This document shows positions 10,867 through 20,420 of a DNA stretch of 64,000 nucleotides, one piece after another. The translations under genes were made by a program, and so were the position numbers. Each line of letters begins with the position of its first letter. Positions within the stretch are counted from its first letter, which is position 1. The stretch is from Rheum nobile. Lineage: Eukaryota > Streptophyta > Magnoliopsida > Caryophyllales > Polygonaceae. Location: positions 2,604,001 to 2,668,000 of the forward strand of contig WOAB01000506.1 in NCBI GenBank assembly GCA_027886185.1, in the 5' to 3' direction. Below the pieces are notes generated by a model, which was given only the letters and a program-made list of their open reading frames with translations, made no database searches and was not told the DNA's origin.

Positions 10867-12300
10867 TTAACCCGACCTCTTACGATTAGAATTCCAATGT
10901 ATTTTTCCCATTGATTTCGTATTTTGAATATTCAAAATGGAAGCAAGGGAGGCAGTCAGTTGAGGTGAAATGTTGCAAGTGGTCCGAAAAGTACTTTTAT
11001 GATAATTAATTGCTAAACCAGATTTAAGAGTGAAATTGTCAAGTAAACTTTTTATGTATATCATATTAGTATAGGATGCATTTGCAAGTATTAAAGTGTC
11101 ATTCACAAAGTTGAGAAAATATATACATATTTCGGTTTCTTGTTAATTGAATACCTGATGTTGTGATTCAAATGATAACATTCTTGATACAAATTCCATG
11201 GCGAGTATAAAGATAAAAATTTCTGGTTACCTGGTTCATTGCTAACTAGCACTAAAAAAGAAGTAGATGTAACACAAATCATTAAAAGTCAAACCCATTC
11301 TGGAGCGAAACCAAATCTAAAAAGTATTTGTGTAATAAAGTTCTAATCTTGTTTATCGTAAGCCTTTTCCATACCAAGTTTAAGATCCATCCATCCCTTG
11401 TTGCCTTTTTTCTTAGCGTGAAAGGAATGAAAGATTTCGTGTGCAATTAAAATGTTGTCTAAAATCAATTGTCCCTGCACCAAGGCTCCTTGCAAGGGAC
11501 TATAAGTCGTAGTAAAAGTTTTTATAGTCTATTTGCTAAGAGCTTTGCAATAATCTTGTAAATGGTGTTAATAGGTATGAAATGGTTAATTGTAACGAGA
11601 TTATCAATTTTAGGTATTAGGGCAATGAAGGATTGCGTGTATTCTTTTAATAGTTGTCTAGAATGAAAAAAAATGATTAAACTACAGAAATGACTGATTC
11701 CAATAATAGGCCAATATGTTTGGTAGAACTCTATAGAATAACCATCCGGACTAGGTGTCCTGTCCTCTTTTTATGTAACCCAAATACTACTAATTTAATT
11801 TCAAAGGCAATTAGTTGTTGTAGAAGCATTAAATTGTCTTCATTTGTGACAAGTTGTGGAATTATAGATAGGTGTTATTGGGTTGTTATATTAGGGGAAT
11901 TTGGTATGAATCGTGATTTAAGTTCTCTAGAAATTGCGTTGTGAATGTCCTATTGGTCATAGATGATAAAACCATCATGGGACTTAAAGGATGTCATTTT
12001 TTGTTTGTAGCTTCGCATTTTGGTTATTGTTTGGAAATATCTTGTGTTTTTATTTGTATTTTGTACGTATGTTGTTTTTGCACGTTGTTTCTAGTAATTG
12101 TGTTCGAATTCCAATAATTTATTATATTATGAAAGATTTCTCTTATATCTTGTTGCAAGAGTAATATTTGTTGCGTCCTGAAGGTATTGAGTTTGTAGTT
12201 CATGGAGTTTCATTTCCTGTGGATTTTTATTTTTCCAAAAGTATTGTTCATTTTATGTTTCGACCAAGTTTTAGAATATGATTTACTAGTTTTTGCTTCA
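10867..12300 (-). pseudogene. LINE reverse transcriptase domain remnant
   Basis: Recognisable pieces are a motif-A block reading MDLKLGMEKAYDK near 11400-11345 (canonical D-x-E-KAYD) and a motif-C region near 11106-11070 where FVNDTLILANAS stands in place of FADDTLIFA, so one catalytic aspartate is lost. A downstream thumb-like segment (SGLAINYHKSTF) lies near 11030-10995. Stops and frameshifts occur between blocks. The upstream half between the endonuclease and motif A is too decayed to read. Confidence 0.8.
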
Positions 12301-12365
12301 TATATAGTTTGAACATAAAGGATCCCATGAAATGATAACTCTAAACTTTCTTAACAAGATTGATC

Positions 12366-13095
12366 TCACGTTAGATGTCCATGCGTTCTCAAATCGAAAG
12401 GGAAAATTTTGAATTCATTGGAGATTCCAATTGTTAACGCTATAAGACAATGATCAGATATGGTAAACGGGTGACAGTGGACTAAAATATCATTTTCATT
12501 TTGGGTAATATATGGATGAATAAGGACTCTATCTTGACGTTCAAAGATATACACGGTCCCAATGGATCATTTTAGCCAGGTAAATTGGGAATCCTGTGAA
12601 GTTAGTGTCAAGGAGACAAAATTCTTGCATAAAATTATTAAATTTGTGGAATCTTTAGTGATTAACCGGTACACCTATCATGTTATCATATGGAGAGAGT
12701 AATTAACATAACAAGAAGGTTAGATTGTGATATTAATATTCCGAAATTTTTGCAATAATCATTATTAAGGTCCTCTCTTAATGGTGCGTAAAGGAAAAAA
12801 AGAAAAAGAAATGGATGGTATTATGATGAAATTCCAATAAAATGATATTGGAGTCATTGAGCAGGATAGAAATGTGCGATAAGAATGGAGAATGACTAAA
12901 CAATAGCCATAAACCACCCCTAGTACCTTGATATGGCAGGATTACGATAGACTTAAATCCAATTTTGTAATAAATGTTTTGGTCTAGCACATTGTTCGAT
13001 TTGGTTTCCGCTAAAGCAAAGTAGATCTAACTGATTTTGTCGACGCATGAATCCGAAATCAGCCCAGAAGTTTGGCCGTTTAACACTGCATGTAT
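12366..13095 (-). pseudogene. LINE AP-endonuclease domain remnant
   Basis: The N-terminal part reads FALAETKSNN near 13020-12985, followed by YQGTRGGLWLLFSHS near 12930-12885. The ETK and the RGGLW blocks correspond to conserved parts of L1-type endonucleases. The C-terminal part (12554-12366) ends with FTISDHCLIALTIG, containing the SDH motif that carries the catalytic Asp-His pair in this family. At least one stop separates the opening segment (LNGQTSG near 13085) from the ETK block. This domain would nick target DNA for target-primed reverse transcription. It is non-functional here. Confidence 0.8.
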
Positions 13096-13617
13096 TCAAA
13101 TATCAAATCTTCATATGAAATTATAATCTTTGAGATTTTATATATTATACTATTAAAGTTTCATATTGTGTAGTGAAATGATGCTTATGAGAGTATAACG
13201 GTCATTCGAACTTGACTTAAAAATGACCCGAATCCAAATCCAAATATGATCATTGAGAGGAGTCAAGGGTGATTGTCATAAATATGTCACATGGCATATA
13301 GCCATAATTTTCAAAAGGATCAGCATCCATGTCATAATATTTTCTTATGGCATAAAGCCATGAGCTAAAGAAGAGAAAAATATAAGCTTAAATACTGCAC
13401 AAAGGCTTACGAGAAAAAAATGAGAGACAAGACAAATAATAAAAAGACAAAAGCAATAAAGATTTACCCGGAAATTTAAGATCAAGAAAAAAGAGAGAAG
13501 GAAGTTCTGAAATAAACAAGAAAACTTAAGAATAATATCAGGAAAGACATCGTTGGGGGGGGGGGGGGGGGGGGGATAGGATTTGTGTTTAGGGATATTT
13601 TGTGGCTGTTGATACCA
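13096..13617. other. Spacer with a 21-base G tract
   Basis: About 520 bases with no gene. It contains an uninterrupted run of 21 G at 13555-13575. The proline-run open frame on the minus strand (13641-13345) is produced by that tract and is not a gene. A primer-site-like inverse sequence (GATACCA at 13611-13617) lies at its right edge. Confidence 0.6.
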
Positions 13618-13777
13618 TGTAAGATTGGAAAATTCCCACACTTATGGTTTCCTTCTCATTGAGTGAATATTTATATGAGGTTACAAGAGTAATATCCGGT
13701 GTGATTTACAAGAAACCAGATATTAACTAAAATACAAACAATAAAAATAGAAAACAATGTACATTAATTATCTAACA
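13618..13777 (-). mobile_element. Possible short copia-type LTR, minus orientation
   Basis: The 160-bp interval starts TGTAAGATTGG and ends ATCTAACA, giving TG...CA ends, and resembles short LTRs of copia elements with an A/T-rich, ...CCCACAC... start. Immediately to its left, the inverse of TGGTATCAACAGC resembles a mutated tRNA-Met primer site, which would place an element body to the left on the minus strand. No coding remnant of such a body is visible, so this may be a solo or heavily deleted copy. Confidence 0.35.
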
Positions 13778-14047
13778 CATATATATGTAAATGAGCTGGG
13801 AACTAGGATTCACACAACAATGAAAAACAAAAATAAGGTACCAATAATATGTAAGAGAGGTGGAGGCTTACCCATGGCTTATTTTGTATGTTAGAAAGAG
13901 GATCAATGACTTTACCCACCATAAGGTTTTGCTACATAACCAAAATTTTTCACATTCGTACTATTCTAGATCAAATCGATCAAATCCAAGACCACTATTG
14001 TGTTCTTCACCCTCTAATTAATAGAATTTAATTCCTAAAACACCAAA
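13778..14047. other. Short spacer without recognisable features
   Basis: This AT-rich stretch has no gene or repeat that I can name. It may hold the leader of the copia element that starts to be readable at 14048. Confidence 0.5.
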
Positions 14048-14366
14048 TGTTAGGAGTAACATTCTTTCCACAAATCCTCTTCCATTGTGTTTTCCGCAGT
14101 GTGAATGTGGAGCTTTCACGAGGTGTTCTTCTGGTCAAGAAAATGCTAGACAAAGTGAAAGGAACAAATTGATTGACTTCTTGATGGGGTTGAGTGATGA
14201 GTTTGATATTGTTAGGAGTCACATTCTTTCCACAGATCCTCTTCCTACTAGTAACAAGGCTTATTACTTAGTGCATCAAGTCAAAAGACAAAAACTGGTT
14301 ACAAACTTTGTGAATTCTTTGGGCTCTAGTTTGGATGGAGTTGCTTGTTTTATGAATAGCTTCTAA
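14048..14366 (+). pseudogene. Ty1/copia gag remnant
   Basis: The frame from 14085 contains DFLMGLSDEFDIVRSHILST followed by DPLPTSNKAYYLVHQ. This is the standard copia gag (UBN2) block in which L-M-G-L-x-x-x-(F/Y)-x-x-x-R-x-x-I-L precedes a P-L-P-x-x-x-x-A-Y motif. A partial duplicate of the I-L-S-T region lies upstream at about 14048-14080, so the 5' part is rearranged. The zinc-knuckle segment after 14370 is not readable. Confidence 0.75.
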
Positions 14367-14536
14367 GGGAAATCACAACAACACTTAAAAAAGTTCTTTT
14401 AGAGCAAGGACACTCTTAAGAAGCCAAGAACAAACAAGATTTGTGATATAAATGTCATAAAAAAGACCATTGTTACAAGCTTCAAGAATATCTAGAAAAT
14501 TGGAAGTTTAGGAAGAAAAGGGCTAATGCCATTGAA

Positions 14537-14985
14537 ATGGAGGATAATCCACTTAAGGCCACTGCTAAGGCTTCTGCACTGGATTCCGACATGACTAATG
14601 TAGCGTGTCAAGAGGTAGTGAGGATGCTGCGTGGATATGAAGGTTCTTCTTGTGGTGCATCTGCAAATTTCGCAAATGTTACTTCTTGGATAGTAGATAT
14701 AGGGGCTACAAAGCATATGATTTTGATTTTGCTTTGGTTCGTTCATATAAGTTTTTTGATAAACATGTGCAAGCGTCCTTGCCTGATGGTAGTTTGAAAA
14801 TTGTTGAAGTGCTTGGTTCTATGATGCTCAATGACAAGCCACAAATTCATGATGTGATTTTGATTCCTGGTTTCAAGCACAATTTACTATCAATTACAAA
14901 GGTTCTAGATGACAATAGAATGATTGGTAAGCTTGAGCCTAATTGTCTTTCTTTTGAGGACCCTATCACAATAAGGACAAAGTGA
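14537..14985 (+). pseudogene. Ty1/copia protease and pre-integrase remnant
   Basis: Near 14685 the sequence reads SWIVDIGATKHM, a mutated form of the copia aspartic protease site (normally W-x-x-D-T/S-G-A-S-x-H-M). It continues in another frame with DGSLKIVEVLGSMML and a block with IPGFKHNLLSITKV at 14860-14910. That block is the conserved region just before the integrase zinc finger. A one-base frameshift separates the two halves and a stop ends the second at 14985. Confidence 0.75.
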
Positions 14986-15690
14986 TCATGGGACATAGAG
15001 TTGGAGGCCTCTATGTGATGAAATCTGGTTCAAGACAACTTGTTACAACTGAAGCTCTTTCTTTTCCTAATAAAGCTTCTACAATTTCTAGGAATTCTAG
15101 TTCAGAATCTTTGTGTAAAACCTTTCATGAAAGGCCAGGACATTGTTCATTTGGAAAAATGTAGCACCTATCTTTACCTTTGTACAATACTGAGGTCTTG
15201 TCTAAGCTATCATGTGAAAGTTGTATTTTTGCAAAATAGTGTAAAGACTCATTTTTCAAAAGGAACTCAATTGCAAAGCATCCTTTTGATATGGTGCATT
15301 TTGATATTTGGGGCCCTTACAAGATTCCAACACACTCCGGTGCATCTTATTTTCTTATTATCTTGGATGAATGCTCCCATTTCACTTAGATTTATTTTTT
15401 CAAGTTTAAGCATCAGGTGAAAGATATAATTCAATCATATCTTGCTAAAGTTACAACATATTTTCAGGCTACAATTAAGAGGATAAGAATGGGAAACTAC
15501 TTAGAATTCGTGCAAAATGCTTGTCAAGCTTTGGTTGCTTCAAAGGGTATTATTCATCAAGGTAACATTCCATGCAACCCTCAACAAAATGGTAGGGTTG
15601 AGAAGAAACACATATATATTAATTAAATTGCACGTGCTATGAGACTTCAGGTTGCTCTTCCAATAGTGTTTTGGGGGAGTGTCTATTAGC
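14982..15690 (+). pseudogene. Ty1/copia integrase remnant
   Basis: In mixed frames I can read a degraded zinc finger (FHERPGHCSFGKM near 15121-15160), a core start (FDIWGPYKIPTHSGASYFL near 15300-15355) and the final catalytic region CNPQQNGRVEKKH at about 15570-15610. In that region the glutamate of the D-D-E triad is present. The middle aspartate region is not readable with confidence. Several frameshifts and stops make the domain inactive. Confidence 0.75.
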
Positions 15691-16446
15691 AATTGTTCAC
15701 ATTATTAATCTTCTTCCAAGCTCCGTATATGTTGATGACTTGTAGTTAACTGATGACGACATGATCTTTATTTCCAAAACCAAGACTGACCTTCACTATG
15801 CTATAACAATCAAAGATCTTGGCTCAGTGACATTCTTCTTAGGACTTGAGGTAGCAAGGTAAAAAAAAGGCACAATCATCAAACAGAGAAAATACATATT
15901 ATGCATTCTTGTTGATGTGAATATGCTGGATTATAGAGCTTCTTCTTTTCCTCTTCCTCGTGGCTTAGATTTATCCATTGATGAAGGCTAATCTCTTGCT
16001 AAACCTGGAGTTTATAGACGTCTCATTGGCATATTGTTATATCTCACATCACCAAGCCTGATATTTCATACTCAGTGCAACACCTCGGTCAATTTCTAAG
16101 CTTTCCAAGGGAGCCTCATCTCCAAGCAGCATTACATGTGGCGCACTAACTCAAAGGTACTCTTAACTGGGGACTATTTTATTCAACTAATTCTGATCTT
16201 GTTCTATCAAGTTATAGTGATGCAGAATAGGGCTCTTGCAATTTTTTTGCAAGGTCTTTGTAACTTGTTAATGTGTTTTCCTTGGAAATTCATTAGTTTC
16301 TTGGAAAACAAAGAAACAAAAGACATTATCTAAGTCCTCAATTGAATATAAAAACAAGAGCATGTCCTACACTGCTAGTGCAGTGGTTTGGCTGAATGGT
16401 TTGCTTTAAGATTTGTTTGTGCAAGTTCCTCTTCCTTTTACACTCT
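15691..16446 (+). pseudogene. Ty1/copia reverse transcriptase/RNase H remnant, first part
   Basis: YVDDL at about 15730-15745 is the copia catalytic motif. It is followed by IKDLGSVTFFLGLEVAR (15808-15860), the normal K-D-L-G-x-x-x-Y-F-L-G-x-E block. Further on come GVYRRLIGILLYLT (16010-16050) and a region corresponding to the ...S-D-A-D-W... RNase H start near 16210. The N-terminal half of RT appears deleted between 15690 and 15725. The frame is cut at 16454 by a hAT element and resumes at 18127. Confidence 0.75.
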
Positions 16447-16454
16447 ATTGTGAT
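16447..16454. repeat. Left 8-bp target site duplication of the hAT element
   Basis: ATTGTGAT here is repeated exactly at 18127-18134. Removing the element and one copy restores a continuous copia RNase H reading frame, which confirms the insertion point. Confidence 0.85.
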
Positions 16455-18126
16455 CAATGTTCTTAAAGTCGTTAGGCAGGAGTTGGGCGCTGAGGGAGGG
16501 GCTAGCGTCTAGGTGGCTAGGCGGGGGCTGATAGACGTTGTCGAGGCGCCTAAACAAAATAATCCTAAACAAACCTAAACAAGTAGCAAAAGCAAGCAAG
16601 GGTCGAATTCCACATGGAGGAAGTAATCTTTCTAAGTGCACAATTGTATGTCAAAGGAAACAAGGGGGGTTTTGGTTGATTTGTTTGCAAAGTAAATAAC
16701 AAAGTAAAGTGAAACAAAGCAAAGATGTAATCAATTTGGGAAAAGTACTTAGTCAGACAAATATCCACCATTCATGAGATTGGTTGATCCTAGATTCTCT
16801 CTAATTCCTTCCTATTCCTTTTCATAAGTTATAAATATGACAAACAGACCCTGAGAATACTAACTATTAAATAACTATGAAAATCTCACGCGTCAATTCA
16901 ATAGCAGCAATGAGCACATGAATTTCGATAGATACATGCAAGAGTAGTAAACAGTCATACTATTGCATGCAATTAATTCTCCCTACAATAAACTAGTCCC
17001 AAACAGTTCTTAGAATATTGCAGTTGCTACACATGAATTAGGTAACTCAAACAGTAATTACCAAACCCTAACAATAGACAATTACCAATAACAACTAGTT
17101 GCGTCCAACAAGCGAAATTAGTAAGAATCAATGGGATGAAGCACAAGAGAATCAATACATTCAAAGGAAAAGAAATAGAATTAGAATCTCACAACCATTA
17201 TTCAAACGAAGGCTTCAATCGTCGGACTAAGCAAAAGTGCTTAGTTCTTCATAGTTCAAAGGAAAAATAATAAACTTCAAAGGAAAAACTGATGAATGCT
17301 AAAACGTGATAATGAACAAGGAATATGAAACTAGGTTAAATAACCTAACCCTAAAACTAAAGGAAAAGATAACGAAATAAACCTAAAAGGAAATAATACT
17401 ATATTGTTCGAATTAAATAAAATAAAGAAAAGTCGGAAAAAGGAAAAATAACAAAACTTCGGAAATCAATTCCGCGGTCGCGACACCAATTCCGCGGTCG
17501 CGGAAAAGAGAGGTTTGCTCTCGACTTTGCACACTCCGAATATTCCGCGGACGCGGTGGAAATTCCGCGGTCGCGGCCGTGACCTTCGCTGCTCCGCGCT
17601 TCGCCTCTCGCCGCGGCTGCTTCGTGACATTGCCCTTGGTCGCGGTGGCCCGCGGCAGCCTCTTCTTGGCTCATTTGTGTGGCTCTTCTTCTGTTCTTCT
17701 GGATGTCTTCAATTAGCTTCTCCAAACCACCATGTCCATACTTCTTCTCTCCAACTTCATACTCCACAATTGTGCTCTAAATCCCTACGAATGGCACCCT
17801 AAACACCGGTAACAACTCCTAGATAAGCACTACAAAGTAGAGCTGATCAGGGGCCTTGGCGAATTAAAAATTAATGCATTATCCATGTGATTATTTGACT
17901 ATGTTCTCCCAAATTCATTAATGTTTATAAAACTATGTTACGATGAGGTTTGATATTTTATTATAGGCCATATATTACAAAGTCTAATCCAAAACTTTCC
18001 TTAATCTCCTAAGATATTGTTGCTTCCAAAACATCTCTAGGCTTCTTCTCGCCTAGGCGGGGTTCTAGGAAGAGGATGACCGCCTAGCGCCCAAGCGAGG
18101 CCTAGGTGGGGATTTTTAGAACATTG
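16455..18126. mobile_element. Non-autonomous hAT-superfamily transposon, 1672 bp
   Basis: The left end reads CAATGTTCTTAAAGTC and the right end is the inverse of CAATGTTCTAAAAATC, an imperfect terminal inverted repeat of about 16 bp. It is flanked by an 8-bp target duplication, the hallmark of hAT insertions. Subterminal regions contain several copies of GCCTAGGCGG-like words in both orientations (16505-16535 and 18045-18115). No transposase can be read inside. The interior (about 16570-17870) is unrelated sequence, including a GC-rich block at 17460-17660. The element interrupts the copia pol. Confidence 0.85.
17460..17660. repeat. GC-rich block with repeated CCGCGGTCGCGG motifs
   Basis: Within an otherwise AT-rich transposon, the word ATTCCGCGGTCGCGG or a variant (GCGGACGCGG, GCGGTCGCGA) occurs at about 17469, 17488, 17539 and 17560, followed by further CGCGG words to 17660. 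The open frames on both strands across this block (17515-17802 plus, 17767-17399 minus) are low-complexity by-products. The function is unknown. Confidence 0.7.
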
Positions 18127-18368
18127 ATTGTGATAACTGAGCCGCTCAACACATTGATGCAAATTCGGTGTTTCATGAGCGTACTAAACATCTGAATATT
18201 GATTGTCATTATCTACGAGAGTGAGTCACTGAAGGTTTTGTTCACACGACACATGTCAAGTCTCAAATACAACTTTATGATCTTATGACCAAGCCCCTTG
18301 GTGAGGTTCAACACAAGTTCTTGTCGTTCAAGCTTGGCCTAGTCGACTCCCTGCCTAGTCCAGCTTGA
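18127..18368 (+). pseudogene. Ty1/copia RNase H remnant, last part
   Basis: After the hAT element the copia frame resumes. VFHERTKHLNIDCHYLRE at about 18168-18222 is the conserved block ending copia RNase H. Then come a segment equal to Q-x-x-D-x-x-TKPL (LYDLMTKPLGEVQHKF near 18270-18315) and KLGLVDSLPSPA just before the polypurine tract. Stops interrupt the region at several points. Confidence 0.8.
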
Positions 18369-18382
18369 GGGGGGGGGGGGGG
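18369..18382 (+). other. Polypurine tract of the copia element (14 G)
   Basis: GCTTGAG followed by an uninterrupted run of G lies directly after the pol end. In copia elements this is where plus-strand DNA synthesis is primed. A pure run of 14 G is longer than the usual mixed A/G tract. Confidence 0.7.
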
Positions 18383-18535
18383 TATGGAGAATATAGATAG
18401 TTGACTAGTGAAAGGCTTGTAATAGCTAAGTATATAAACACTTAGCTTCATTCTATTGTAACTAACTTTTCCTTGTACATAGTGCTAAACACCCAATCTT
18501 GTATTCTCTTTCTTCTATCGAAGCTCTCTCTAACA
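18383..18535 (+). mobile_element. Probable 3' LTR of the copia element
   Basis: The sequence begins TATGGAGAAT directly after the polypurine tract (TATG where TGTTG/TG would be expected) and contains a TATAAA box near 18433. It ends CTCTCTAACA near 18535, giving a short LTR of about 150 bp. The partner 5' LTR was not identified, so the boundaries are inferred. Confidence 0.45.
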
Positions 18536-19616
18536 CTCTCATTTATGGATGTTTGGATCATTCTGTTGTATAGATGGGAGATGTTGATGATCAAACTTAG
18601 GTCGGTACTTGGATTTCGAATGAATGGTGTGAGACACTTTCCAAAATCAGTAATTCAACCCTTATGATATGCCTTAAGGTTACTCGAATACCGATCCGGG
18701 ATAAGACAAACGAACCTCTAGTGTTCAAGGGAAAACACAAGAGAACACTTTTAGTTTTTGATTTTAGGATGTAAAACATAATACAAAATAGATGAATCTC
18801 TTAAGAGACCAAAACTTGCATCCAACATGTCCTTATATATGGTAGGGACCAACCACAATAGTTACGGTGGTTAAAATTGGTTAAAACTGTGCCAAACCGC
18901 CAAACTATTAAAACGCACGGATCATGTACTCCTTCGGAAATAATAATGGAATTAAAACGCAAGGACTATAACTAAAAGACGTAGCGATGCACGAACTGTG
19001 CACCCAAAGTGCACGATCCACAATGCAATACAGAAAGCATTGCATGGCCCGTGCACAAAACGCACAGACAATGCTTAGACCGTGCACTCTCTAGAGTTAG
19101 CGAAATATCACACCAAAAAACCGCATGATCAGTGTTCTAAGGTGCTGTGCTAATTCACGGAGTGTGACATTAGTAGCACAGGATACGCGCATACATGTGT
19201 GCACCCCATACCTCCCTAGCCCGCATTGAGCTAACTGAACCCCCATAGGTCTTGAGTGAACCCTGATCACATTAATGGACAACAACACTAAAATCACCAA
19301 CACATTATTGAGTAATTCACACAACATAATATATTTTTGAGCCACCTTAAATAAAACTAACCTATACATGTACTGAAAGATAACTAACCCATTAATTTCG
19401 ACCTATACTTCTCAATTTATGTGTCAAGTTATTGGAATGTTAAAAAAATATCCCACATTAGAAGTGTGTGAATATTGAAACCTAGTATATAAGATTGTTG
19501 TGATATTCCTTCTATTTTAATCAGTTTTAGGATGAAACCCTATAGAATTTATATAATGGGCTTATCTGTGCATATATGCTTGTACATACACGATCCCCAG
19601 TCTCCATAGATTTTAG
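18536..19616. other. Unassigned spacer, probably old LTR debris
   Basis: About 1.1 kb without a defensible gene. The open frames (90 codons minus at 19369-19097, 64 plus at 18473-18667) have no motifs. The part at 18980-19210 is rich in GTGCAC words. The part at 19430-19510 resembles a copia-type LTR (a ...CCCACATT... then GTGTGTGAAT arrangement). Nothing more specific can be supported. Confidence 0.5.
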
Positions 19617-20420
19617 TGTTAGTGATTTTAGTATCATTATGAGATTGTTCCCTTGGAGGGAACAATTCCATTTAATGTGATCGAGATTCATACAACACTA
19701 TGGGAACTTATTTCGTTGTAACACATGTTTGGAGGTGTGGAGTACACACGTGTGTAAGCAGACTAGAGTTCTGGAGGGAAACAATAAGGATTTGTAACAT
19801 GTGAAAAGCAAGTATTCTTGGAGGGAACTTTGCTACTTTGTTCCCTTTATGGGAATTGTTCCATATTAGGAAATTGTACAAATGATTGGTTGATCTTAAG
19901 CATATGTAACATGTGGTTAATTAGAACGTGTTTGGAATGTGCTTGGAACTGTTAATGCGATTGCAGTTGTAACTTCTCAATATAACAGCCATAACTTATG
20001 TAACTTTCTTGTAAGCCGTCAGTAATTGTTGGGGATATTCCCTTAAGATGGTATCTACCGTTGGAAACTTTCTTGAACTTCTGTAATTCGTTTTAGAATT
20101 CTTCCACTGACTATATAAAGAGCTTTTGGGTGATAGTGTTAGGGTAAACGAAGTGATCTCTCATATGATCAAATCTATGCAAATTCATACTCCATTATTT
20201 ACACGCACTTTAAAGTTTAATTCCTTTCCAATAGCCTAGATCAGAATTGGGTTGGTTTGTCTTATGTCACTTCAAATTTCGTGAATTCCCTAAGGCTATG
20301 CTAGGGGCAAAATATTAAGTTCGGAAAGCTTACAAGCGATTCAAACCTCTATCAAGTTCTTATTGCCTTTGATTGATCTATGGGTGTGGAGTCATCTACA
20401 TCTATGTGCATGAAGGGGAA
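19617..20420 (+). mobile_element. 5' LTR of a non-coding LTR element (right edge approximate)
   Basis: The segment starting TGTTAGTGATTTTAG at 19617 is repeated at 24357 (TGTTGGTGATTTCAG) and the two remain alignable for more than 650 bases, up to the Sirevirus insertion at 25044. Because the second copy is cut there, the true 3' end of this LTR is not known. I place it near 20420 only as an estimate. No standard tRNA-Met primer site is visible after it. Confidence 0.65.

Larger units (their letters stand above)
8396..13095 (-). mobile_element. Decayed L1-type LINE retrotransposon (ORF2 with RNase H)
   Basis: Reading from high to low coordinates on the minus strand, pieces of ORF2 appear in the canonical order: endonuclease (about 13095-12366), reverse transcriptase (about 12300-10867), zinc-knuckle region (about 10190-10040) and RNase H (9822-8396). 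Frames are broken throughout. ORF1 and a 5' UTR were not found, which fits the usual 5' truncation. Plant L1-type LINEs with a C-terminal RNase H are well known. The odd point is the triplicated RNase H segment, listed separately. Confidence 0.85.

Noticed and set aside
13345..13641. 98-codon minus-strand frame with a proline run
   Set aside because: The proline run is the translation of the 21-base G tract. The remainder has no motif and overlaps a possible LTR.
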